Shown here piece by piece: positions 1 to 6,022 of a stretch of DNA of 6,571 nucleotides (position 1 is the first letter of the stretch; each line of letters starts with the position of its first letter). This DNA is from Phocaeicola plebeius (GTDB lineage Bacteria > Bacteroidota > Bacteroidia > Bacteroidales > Bacteroidaceae). Below the pieces are notes generated by a model that saw only the letters and a list, made by a program, of their open reading frames with translations, was not told where the DNA came from and ran no database searches. Location of the stretch: positions 1 through 6,571 of the forward strand of contig SFDG01000095.1 in the NCBI GenBank assembly GCA_004558305.1, written 5' to 3'. Made by a program: the position numbers and the translations under genes.

Positions 1-924
1 TCTCTGTCTCGTTATGTTCCTGAATAAGCCGTTTGAGCTCAAGCAGATGCTTGGCACCATCATCAATTTCACGACTGCCAAGTTTGCATTCTATCAGGGC
101 ATACCGTCCGTCTTCCAGATGAAGCACAATGTCTGCTTCTAAATCGTACCTATCATGATAGTAAGAAACGTGGCTGTTCAAATCTATGGTGTATGCCTTT
201 AAGTCACGAATACACATCTGTTCAAAGATAAATCCAAATGTCTTGAGTTGCATGCTTAACGCTTCGGGAGATAACCCCAAAAGAGCAATAGGAATAGAGG
301 GGTCACAGAAACATCGTTTCACACTACTTCTGATAGCGGTTTTACTTCTAATGTCAGGACACCATGCACTGACGTTTTGAATGACAAACAACTTTTCCAA
401 AGCAGAAACATAATCATTAAATGTATCTGTGTGGCAGCTCACTTCACCAGAAGAGATTACATCATCTATAAGAGATTTCTTTTTGACTAACGTCGAAACA
501 TTACGAGCATACGCCCGAAGTATCATGCTTGTCAGTTTGGCATCCCGTCTCTTTCCGTCAATACCTGAAATATCGTCTAAACAAATTGAGATTTATCTAC
601 AGCATTAGAGCCTGTGAGTATAAACTGCCCAGGGATTTGACGGTCATCCACCGTTGTCCGCACAGCATCCCAAAGCATTGGGGCATCCTGCCACTCGTCA
701 ATAAGACGGGGCGTATCTCCATTTAACAGAATGGAAGGCTTGGTTTTTGCAGTGACTAAATACTCGTCACGCATACTTGGGTCTTGCATTCTTAAGATGC
801 TATTTGCAAGTTGGGACGCAGTAGTAGTTTTATCGCACCATTTTGGCCCTTCTATCAATACTGCTCCAAATGCGTCAAGTAAATCTTTCAACAGGGCATC
901 AGCTGTTCTTTTATAATAATTCAT
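1..924 (-). pseudogene. Broken AAA ATPase with DUF4143 domain (internal deletion and frameshift, 3' end off window)
   Basis: Read on the minus strand, the gene starts at 924 (MNYYKRTAD...) and keeps a P-loop region (GPKWCDKT, residues 26-33), a Walker B region (RLIDEWQDAP, residues 73-82) and a sensor-like FILTGS (101-106). It stops at a TAG (577-579) after 115 codons. A second frame, open from about 592 to the left edge, gives the later part of the same family: DISGIDGKRRDAKLT, then NVSAWCPDIRSKTAIR, FGFIFEQMCIRDL and a PD-(D/E)XK-like end (EADIVLHLEDGRYALIECKLG). Intact relatives, as I remember them, carry roughly 80-100 more residues between these parts, so the middle is deleted and the join is out of frame. 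In addition the invariant Walker A Gly is Asp (codon GAT at 834-832). Such proteins (AAA_14 plus DUF4143) are abundant in Bacteroidales and their role is poorly known. It is very unlikely to make a working ATPase. The family call is firm; the exact deletion end points are not. Confidence 0.9.
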
Positions 925-948
925 AGCTCATATTCTTTGTTCTGGTTG

Positions 949-979
949 CAAAGGTACAGAATATCTGTTAATTACGCAA
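949..979 (-). promoter_or_regulatory. Bacteroides-type promoter of the broken ATPase gene
   Basis: On the minus strand a TACCTTTG (949-956) fits the Bacteroides -7 consensus TAnnTTTG. A TTG (977-979) lies exactly 20 bases upstream, within the usual 19-21 spacing of the -33 element. Transcription would begin roughly 940-945, giving a leader of about 20 bases before the ATG at 924. The promoter looks undamaged although the gene is broken. Confidence 0.7.
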
Positions 980-982
980 TAA

Positions 983-1051
983 AATCGGTGTTTTTGTGGT
1001 GATTTAATCGGTGTTTTTGCGGCGAATCAATCGGTATTTTTGCGGTAAATG
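983..1051. repeat. Three tandem 23-bp repeats upstream of the ATPase promoter
   Basis: Copies begin at 983, 1006 and 1029, exactly 23 bases apart, each opening AATCGGTRTTTTTGYGG followed by a more variable tail. The first seven bases are identical and most differences are transitions. The array starts four bases upstream of the -33 element of the minus-strand promoter, where a regulator could bind. In the third copy the plus strand also reads TATTTTTG, which matches a -7 box, but no TTG sits at the right distance. A binding array is an inference; that it is a repeat is directly visible. Confidence 0.85.
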
Positions 1052-1057
1052 GCTGTA

Positions 1058-1186
1058 TCAATCAGACAAACCAGCCATCAACTCCATCCGTTCCTCCTCG
1101 CTCATGTCCTTCAACATTTCAAGCAAAGCAGCCTTCTTATCTACAAAGCTAACTGTGCTTTTGGGCTTCTCGTCCGAATGGCTTCG
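1058..1186 (-). pseudogene. Possible C-terminal coding remnant, unidentified
   Basis: On the minus strand a 42-codon open stretch between TAG (1187-1189) and TGA (1058-1060) reads RSHSDEKPKSTVSFVDKKA followed by ALLEMLKDMSEEERMELMAG and LSD. The last 30 residues have the charged, amphipathic-helix composition of a genuine protein end (acidic EEER with spaced Leu and Met). There is no start codon near the upstream stop; the first ATG lies at residue 24. I do not recognise the family. It could be the tail of a lost gene whose front was removed, or chance. It ends next to the 23-bp repeats, upstream of the ATPase promoter. Confidence 0.35.
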
Positions 1187-1323
1187 CTATTGTTTTATTG
1201 TTTTAAAAACACCACCCTCAACGAAAACACGCTACAGGCAGGAAAGTCCACTACCCTGAACCTCCAGATTGCACCGCCTGCCCATACGCCCTGAAACAGA
1301 ATACATATATAAAAAGTTGCAAA

Positions 1324-1399
1324 ACATCTGTCACTGTCACCACCGGATTACAACCAATTATTTATCAGCGGATTGCATTTTATACGCGGTGACAGATGT
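1324..1399. repeat. 11-bp perfect inverted repeat with 54-base loop
   Basis: ACATCTGTCAC (1324-1334) is the exact reverse complement of GTGACAGATGT (1389-1399). A second, shorter pairing is possible between TGTCACC (1335-1341) and GGTGACA (1388-1394), so the left side holds two overlapping TGTCAC units that could pair with one right arm. There is no T-run after it, so it does not look like a terminator. It may be a protein-binding dyad or a remnant end of a small element; no transposase accompanies it. Confidence 0.6.
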
Positions 1400-1715
1400 C
1401 CTGAAATCGGGCCTAAGTCCGACACTATTATAGGGTTTTTGATGATCAAGACAGTGATTTTCCCCCCGTTTTTTGCATGGTCAGCTGTGTTTATCCGTCT
1501 GTCGGTAAGGCAGAAAATCCTTCTTCCTTCGGAAAGCCGGCTAATCCCCGTTGTCAGCAAGTCCGTCCATGTCCTCCCTGCTCAGCCCGGAGGAAGGCTC
1601 GGACAGTCAGCTATGAATGAGCCACGAACCTGTCGCCTCATCCGCATCCTTCCGGTGGGTATTCCGTCAGAAAGGCGGCCCTGACTCCGCCTCGAAAGGC
1701 ATCGACTTCACGTGC

Positions 1716-1801
1716 AACCTACGTCACTACATCGCGCAACCTACGTCGCTATATCGCATAACCTACGTTGTTATATCGCTCAACCTGCGTTGAGAGTGAT
1801 A
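1716..1801. repeat. 22-bp tandem repeat, three copies plus a partial fourth
   Basis: Copies begin at 1716, 1738 and 1760 with a constant period of 22. The consensus opens AACCTACGTCRCTAYATCGC with two variable bases at the end. A fourth copy at 1782 keeps AACCTGCGTTG and then drifts away. The unit is not a multiple of three and the frames through it show no domain, so this is a DNA-level repeat, not a protein repeat. There are no spacers, so it is not a CRISPR array. It lies 280 bases before the dipeptidase start. Confidence 0.85.
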
Positions 1802-1844
1802 CAGATGAGCGGGAAAGCTGATAATGAACAGGTTCTTGTACATC

Positions 1845-1886
1845 CTGAAACAGAAAAGAAACCTTCCGTTGAGTATCCTGTTTCAG
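1845..1886. promoter_or_regulatory. Inverted repeat upstream of dipeptidase promoter, possible operator
   Basis: CTGAAACAG (1845-1853) and CTGTTTCAG (1878-1886) are perfect 9-bp inverted copies whose centres are 33 bases apart, about three helical turns. The right arm ends ten bases before the -7 box at 1897, within the region where a -33 element would lie and where no good TTG is found. That arrangement would suit an activator-dependent promoter. The role is inferred. Confidence 0.4.
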
Positions 1887-1896
1887 AAAATAATTG

Positions 1897-1904
1897 TATA
1901 TTTG
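1897..1904 (+). promoter_or_regulatory. Bacteroides -7 box of the dipeptidase gene
   Basis: TATATTTG matches the TAnnTTTG consensus perfectly and is identical to the -7 box of the susC-like gene. The nearest upstream TTG (1869-1871) is 25 bases away, too far for the usual 19-21 spacing, so the -33 part is weak. Expected transcription start is about 1908-1912, giving a leader of roughly 85 bases. Confidence 0.55.
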
Positions 1905-1907
1905 CAG

Positions 1908-1940
1908 AGCCGGTGCAGGCTTACCCCTCCTGTGCCGGCT
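1908..1940 (+). promoter_or_regulatory. Stem-loop at the 5' end of the dipeptidase leader
   Basis: AGCCGGTGCAGG (1908-1919) pairs with CCTGTGCCGGCT (1929-1940): six pairs, two G-U wobbles, then four pairs, around a nine-base loop. It would sit at or very near the predicted 5' end of the mRNA. No U-run follows, so it is not a typical terminator. It could stabilise the mRNA or be the DNA site of a regulator. Confidence 0.5.
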
Positions 1941-1993
1941 TAACAACTATGAACATATACATCCATACAAACTACTAAAAATACAAGTAACAC

Positions 1994-2716
1994 ATGAAAA
2001 CCATCAAGTATCTGTGCGTTTATCTATGGCTGGCCAGTCTGGCCATCGTGTCTACCTCCTCCTGCTCGTCCGAACGTAGCAACAGCCAGCAGGAAGAAAT
2101 CATGCCTGCCGACTTTGTGGTCCTGGCAGAGGTCATCCCCGATGTCATCCAGGAAATCCGTTACCACTCTACCTATAATTTCGTGGGAGAGCGGGTCGAC
2201 GGTTATGAAGCCCCCATCGCCATCATCACCCGCCAGGCGGCGGAAGCGTTGAAGGGAGTGAACGAAGAAGTCATGGCAAAGGGCTATCGTCTGAAGATTT
2301 TCGACGTGTACCGTCCGCAGCGGGCTGTCAACCATTTCATCCGCTGGGCGAAGGAGGTCGACAATGTGAAGATGAAGGCATATTTTTATCCCGAAGTGCC
2401 GAAGGAGGAACTGTTCGAACGCGAGTACATCATGGCCCGTTCCGGCCATAGCCGCGGGTCGACGGTCGACCTTACCCTGTTCAACATGCAAACCGGCAAG
2501 GAAGTGGACATGGGCGGCACGTTCGACTGGTTCGGCGAACGCTCACACCCCGACTTCGAGGACATCACCGAGGAACAGAAGGCCAACCGGCTCCTTCTGC
2601 GTGAGGCCATGCTCCGCCACGGCTTCAAGCCCCTCGACAGCGAGTGGTGGCACTTCACCCTGGCAGACGAACCATATCCCGACACGTACTTCGATTTCCC
2701 CATCAAGTGCTATTGA
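1994..2716 (+). CDS. Lipoprotein D-alanyl-D-alanine dipeptidase, peptidase family M15D (VanX/DdpX type)
   Basis: This is a zinc enzyme that hydrolyses D-Ala-D-Ala in the cell envelope. It has 240 residues, slightly longer than VanX (about 200) because of an N-terminal signal. The signal is KTIKYLC, a hydrophobic stretch, then TSSC with the likely lipidated Cys24; the lipobox is loose, as is usual in Bacteroidetes. The family motifs are all present: VYRPQRA (105-111, with the substrate-binding Arg107), SGHSRGSTVDLTL (150-162, zinc ligands His152 and Asp159), DMGGTFDWF (172-180), and SEWWHF (216-221, catalytic Glu217 and zinc ligand His220). In VanX these correspond to Arg71, His116, Asp123, Glu181 and His184. 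There are no vanH, vanA, vanR or vanS genes nearby, so the likely role is cell-wall turnover or D-Ala recycling, as for E. coli DdpX, rather than vancomycin resistance. It has its own promoter region and a 225-base gap to the next gene. No strong Shine-Dalgarno precedes the ATG, as is common in this phylum. Confidence 0.93.
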   Translation: MKTIKYLCVYLWLASLAIVSTSSCSSERSNSQQEEIMPADFVVLAEVIPDVIQEIRYHSTYNFVGERVDGYEAPIAIITRQAAEALKGVNEEVMAKGYRLKIFDVYRPQRAVNHFIRWAKEVDNVKMKAYFYPEVPKEELFEREYIMARSGHSRGSTVDLTLFNMQTGKEVDMGGTFDWFGERSHPDFEDITEEQKANRLLLREAMLRHGFKPLDSEWWHFTLADEPYPDTYFDFPIKCY

Positions 2717-2784
2717 TGGAAGGTGTACCTACTCCTTCGTAGACAAGGCCATCCTGGTGCTTATTTCTAAAATAATCTTGAATA

Positions 2785-2811
2785 AGCCCTAAAAAACCAT
2801 TATTTTGGGCT
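2785..2811 (+). terminator. Terminator-like hairpin after the dipeptidase gene
   Basis: AGCCC and AAAA (with one bulged T) pair with TTTTGGGCT around an eight-base A/T-rich loop. There is no clear T-run directly after it, only TTTTT some ten bases later, so termination would be weak or need help. Its position between the dipeptidase stop and the next promoter fits. Confidence 0.45.
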
Positions 2812-2837
2812 GGAATAGGAAATTTTTATCATAAATG

Positions 2838-2868
2838 TTGTCTTATATTAATTCTGTCCGTATATTTG
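2838..2868 (+). promoter_or_regulatory. Bacteroides-type promoter of the susCD-like operon
   Basis: TTG (2838-2840), exactly 20 bases, then TATATTTG (2861-2868) matches the Bacteroides -33/-7 consensus in both boxes and spacing. Transcription should begin near 2873-2876, leaving a leader of about 67 bases before the ATG at 2942. It is the best promoter in the window. Confidence 0.8.
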
Positions 2869-2882
2869 CGGCATAAATATCA

Positions 2883-2916
2883 ATACAGGACATACAGCAT
2901 GCTGTATGGGCAGTAT
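2883..2916 (+). promoter_or_regulatory. 18-bp perfect palindrome in the susC-like leader
   Basis: CATACAGCATGCTGTATG (2891-2908) is a perfect palindrome; as RNA it folds into a seven-pair stem with a CATG loop. ATAC (2883-2886) and GTAT (2913-2916) add four more pairs beyond a small internal loop. It lies just after the expected start of transcription and 33 bases before the ATG, so it may be an operator for a dimeric regulator or an mRNA hairpin that affects translation. The symmetry is directly visible; the role is inferred. Confidence 0.6.
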
Positions 2917-2941
2917 AGTTATCACTTAAATCGTTAAACGT

Positions 2942-5900
2942 ATGAGATTCATTCAGAGACAGAAGAAAGTAAGACAGCTTTCGGCTTTCAAACAAGCCTC
3001 TTTATGTGCATGCCTTACAATGTTTGCCGGAATGGCATTCCCCATGCCTTCGTATGCTGCTGGTGCTACGGAAATAGTCCAGCAGAATGCGAAGCAAATC
3101 ACAGGTACGGTGGTGGATGCGACTGGAACTCCTATTATCGGAGCCAATGTGCTGCAGGCCGGAACCACCAATGGAACGATTACCGATGTGGACGGTAAGT
3201 TTGAATTGAAAGTGCCCGTAGGAGCGAAAATCATCGTCTCCTATATCGGTTACCGCAACCAGGTGGTGACGGTCGGCACTGCTTTTGACTATCAGATTGT
3301 CATCAAGGAAGACACGGAAGCCCTTGAAGAAATCGTGGTAGTGGGCTATGGAACACAGAAGAAAGTAAACCTGACCGGTTCAGTGGCTACACTGGGGGCG
3401 GAGAAGCTGGCGAACCGCACCAGCTCGAATGTGACCAATATGCTGGCCGGCCAGATGCCGGGTGTGACCATTATCCAGAATTCCGGCCAGCCGGGTGCCG
3501 ATGCCGGTGTGCTGCGTGTGCGCGGTATTGGTACGATGGGTGATGCCAGTGCGATGGTCATTGTCGATGGCGTGGAATCTACCATGAGCAGCGTCGATCC
3601 AAACGACATCGAGAACATCTCTATCCTGAAGGATGCCGCCGCTTCTGCCATCTATGGTGTGCGTGCTGCCAACGGCGTCATCCTGATTACGACCAAGAAG
3701 GGGGCCAAGGGCCGTGCCATTGTTTCGTACGACGGTTATGTGGGCTGGCAGAGTGCTGCCCGTCTGCCCAAGTACCTCGACTCGTACAACTATGCCCTGC
3801 TGATGAACGAAGCCTACCAGAACGACGGTCAGGCCGCTCCCTACGATGCGACTGCCCTGCAGAAGTTCAAGGACGGTTCGGATCCCGACAACTACGCCAA
3901 CTCCGACTGGCTGGGCGCACTGCTGAGCGAAAACGGAGTGTTCAACAACCATCACCTGAGCATCAAGGGTGGCGGTGAAAAGGTGACTTACTCGGTGGCT
4001 TTCGGTTATCATGACAAAGATGGTCTGATTCCCAACACGAACTACAACAAGTTCAGTGCCCGCGTCAATCTGGATGCCAAGATCAACAAACGGTTGAAAC
4101 TGACCACCGGAATGGCGGTCTATCGCAGCAACCGGACGTCACCGGCGGCAGGCATCAGCAACCTGATCCACTACGCTTACCGCGAAACACCGGTGACACC
4201 CATCCAGCTGACAAACGGCAACTGGACCCTGTTCAAGAACGAGCACAACTCGGTGGCATCTGCCCGCGACGGAGGTGTCAGCAAGGTGATCGGCAACAAC
4301 TTCCAGGGCAATGTCGGCATGGAGCTGGACATCGTGGACGGACTGAAGCTGCGCGGTATTGCCGCCACTACCTTCGACCTGACCGACAACCCGACTCATG
4401 TCAATACCGTGAAGTATTACAAGGCAGGTTCGGACACTCCCGTCAAGACGACCACCAACTCGGTGACAGAATACGACACGAAGAAGATTGAGCTGAACCT
4501 GCAGGCCTACCTCGACTACAACAAGACATTCGGCAAGCACACGGTAGGTGCCCTGCTGGGTTACTCGCAAATCTACAACCAGTACCGTTATCTCCAGGCT
4601 TACCGCAAGAACCTCCCGAACTCGAACACGCTCGACCAGATCAATGCCGGCGAAGTGACCGGACAGACCACGTATGGTACGCAGACCGAATATGCCTTGC
4701 GCTCGGTGTTCGGACGTGTGAACTATTCGTTCGACGACCGTTACCTCTTCGAAGCCAACCTGCGCTACGACGGTACGTCCCGTTTCCCGAAGAACAAGCG
4801 GTTCGGTGCCTTCCCCTCCTTCTCCGTGGGATGGCGTATTTCCGAGGAAGACTTCTTCAAGGCTGACTGGGTAGATAACCTGAAGCTCCGCGCCTCGTGG
4901 GGTCTGCTGGGTAACCAGGAAACGGTCGACACCGACGGCTACAGCACCTACTATCCCTACCAGAATACGTATGAGTTCGGCTACGACTACAGCTTCAACG
5001 GCACCTTGTATCCGGGCATTTCCATCAGTTCGGTCATGGCCAACCAGGCCATCACGTGGGAGAAGACCGGACAGTGGAACGTGGGTGTAGATGCAGCGTT
5101 CTTCGGCAACCGCCTGACCCTGGGACTGGACTGGTTCCACAAAGAGACCCGCGACATCCTGCTGCAGCTCCCCGTTCCCTATATGCTGGGTGTATCGGCA
5201 CCGATGCAGAACGCCGGTAAGGTACGCAATACAGGTATCGAACTTCAGTTAGGACATAACAATAAGGTAGGCGACTGGACCTACAGTGTCGGTGCCAACT
5301 TCAGCTACGTCAGCACGAAGATTCTCGACCTGAAGGGTGGCGACACGCCGGGACAGTCGGTAGGCGACCCGTTGTGGACCTACTACGGCTACGTGTGCGA
5401 CGGCATCTTCCAAAGCCAGACGGAAATTGATAACCATCCGAAACAGATGACGGGTACCCCCGTTCCGGGCGACCTGAAGTACCGCGACTTGAATGGCGAC
5501 AATGTGATAGACAGCCGCGACCGCCAGGTGCTGGGTTCGTATTTCCCGAAAGTGAACTTCGGTCTGAACTTCTCCGTCCAGTACAAGGGCATCGACCTGA
5601 GTGCCTTGCTGCAGGGTGCAGCCGACGTGAAGGGAATGCCGGTAGCAGAAATCCGCTATGCGTTCTACAATGGCGGCAAGGTGAACGAGATGCAGCTGGA
5701 CCGCTGGACTCCCGACAACCCGAATGCTACCTACCCGCGTCTGTCGATGAGAGACTCGCGCAACCGCATCACTTCCAGCTTCTGGGTGCAGGATGCCTCG
5801 TATGCCAAGCTGCGTAACCTGCAGGTAGGCTATACGCTGCCGGCACAGTGGACTTCCAAGTTCGGTGTCAGCCGTCTGCGCGTCTACAGCAGTATCGACA

Positions 5901-6007
5901 ACCTCTTCACTATCACCGGATTCGACGGCGTTGACCCCGAAGCAGGCAACGGTTCCTACTATCCGCTGACCAAGAGTTATTCTTTCGGACTTAATGTAAC
6001 ATTCTAA
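2942..6007 (+). CDS. SusC/RagA-family TonB-dependent outer-membrane transporter
   Basis: This is a full-length 1021-residue SusC homologue, the channel of a SusCD uptake complex that brings oligosaccharides or peptides across the outer membrane using TonB energy. Order of parts: signal peptide 1 to about 40 (basic start, then LCACLTMFAGMAF, ending near SYAA); a carboxypeptidase-regulatory-like beta domain about 52-125 (KQITGTVVDATGTPIIGANV, then VSYIGY); a TonB-box-like EEIVVVGYGTQ (129-139); the plug about 142-253, ending in the SusC signature NDIENISILKDAAASAIYGV and RAANGVILITTKKG (221-254); then the 22-strand barrel to the C-terminal aromatic SYSFGLNVTF. There is no STN domain ahead of the carboxypeptidase-like domain, so direct control by an anti-sigma/ECF sigma pair through this protein is not expected. 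The start is supported by the signal peptide and the promoter at 2838-2868. A SusD partner follows after 15 bases. The substrate cannot be told from sequence. Long antisense frames inside it are shadows. Confidence 0.97.
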   Translation: MRFIQRQKKVRQLSAFKQASLCACLTMFAGMAFPMPSYAAGATEIVQQNAKQITGTVVDATGTPIIGANVLQAGTTNGTITDVDGKFELKVPVGAKIIVSYIGYRNQVVTVGTAFDYQIVIKEDTEALEEIVVVGYGTQKKVNLTGSVATLGAEKLANRTSSNVTNMLAGQMPGVTIIQNSGQPGADAGVLRVRGIGTMGDASAMVIVDGVESTMSSVDPNDIENISILKDAAASAIYGVRAANGVILITTKKGAKGRAIVSYDGYVGWQSAARLPKYLDSYNYALLMNEAYQNDGQAAPYDATALQKFKDGSDPDNYANSDWLGALLSENGVFNNHHLSIKGGGEKVTYSVAFGYHDKDGLIPNTNYNKFSARVNLDAKINKRLKLTTGMAVYRSNRTSPAAGISNLIHYAYRETPVTPIQLTNGNWTLFKNEHNSVASARDGGVSKVIGNNFQGNVGMELDIVDGLKLRGIAATTFDLTDNPTHVNTVKYYKAGSDTPVKTTTNSVTEYDTKKIELNLQAYLDYNKTFGKHTVGALLGYSQIYNQYRYLQAYRKNLPNSNTLDQINAGEVTGQTTYGTQTEYALRSVFGRVNYSFDDRYLFEANLRYDGTSRFPKNKRFGAFPSFSVGWRISEEDFFKADWVDNLKLRASWGLLGNQETVDTDGYSTYYPYQNTYEFGYDYSFNGTLYPGISISSVMANQAITWEKTGQWNVGVDAAFFGNRLTLGLDWFHKETRDILLQLPVPYMLGVSAPMQNAGKVRNTGIELQLGHNNKVGDWTYSVGANFSYVSTKILDLKGGDTPGQSVGDPLWTYYGYVCDGIFQSQTEIDNHPKQMTGTPVPGDLKYRDLNGDNVIDSRDRQVLGSYFPKVNFGLNFSVQYKGIDLSALLQGAADVKGMPVAEIRYAFYNGGKVNEMQLDRWTPDNPNATYPRLSMRDSRNRITSSFWVQDASYAKLRNLQVGYTLPAQWTSKFGVSRLRVYSSIDNLFTITGFDGVDPEAGNGSYYPLTKSYSFGLNVTF

Positions 6008-6022
6008 AAAACAGAAAAGACT

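Larger units (their letters stand above)
1190..1993. other. Gene-free intergenic stretch rich in repeats
   Basis: No reading frame in these 800 bases has a recognisable domain, a believable start region or family-like composition. The open frames present are short and mutually overlapping (for example 1373-1684 plus, 1348-1560 minus). What can be seen is an inverted repeat at 1324-1399, a tandem 22-bp repeat at 1716-1801, and the promoter and leader of the dipeptidase gene from about 1845. A 12-mer, CCTGAAACAGAA, occurs at both 1290-1301 and 1844-1855. No tRNA or rRNA is seen. Confidence 0.6.

Noticed and set aside
1035..1042. Plus-strand promoter within the third 23-bp repeat (TATTTTTG)
   Set aside because: The nearest upstream TTTG is only 15 bases away and no gene follows on the plus strand for 950 bases.
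1324..1399. Insertion-sequence terminal repeats
   Set aside because: Only 54 bases lie between the arms, with no transposase and no target duplication visible.
1373..1684. A 103-codon plus-strand frame in the gene-free stretch
   Set aside because: No family resemblance, no ribosome site or promoter, and it overlaps other equally open frames; likely chance.
1716..1801. Possible CRISPR array
   Set aside because: The copies are directly adjacent without spacers, and there are no cas genes.
1712..1978. An 88-codon plus-strand frame across the 22-bp repeats
   Set aside because: The repeat period is not a multiple of three and the frame merely reads through repeats and the dipeptidase leader; typical spurious call.
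1994..2716. Vancomycin-resistance vanX
   Set aside because: The catalytic motifs fit, but there is no vanHA or regulator gene nearby and the protein is a lipoprotein of a Gram-negative type; a turnover role is more likely.
4139..5140. A 333-codon open frame on the minus strand
   Set aside because: It is fully antisense to the susC-like gene; the C-ending codons of that gene remove stops from the opposite strand. Its protein is Val/Gly/Arg rich with no domain and no start context.
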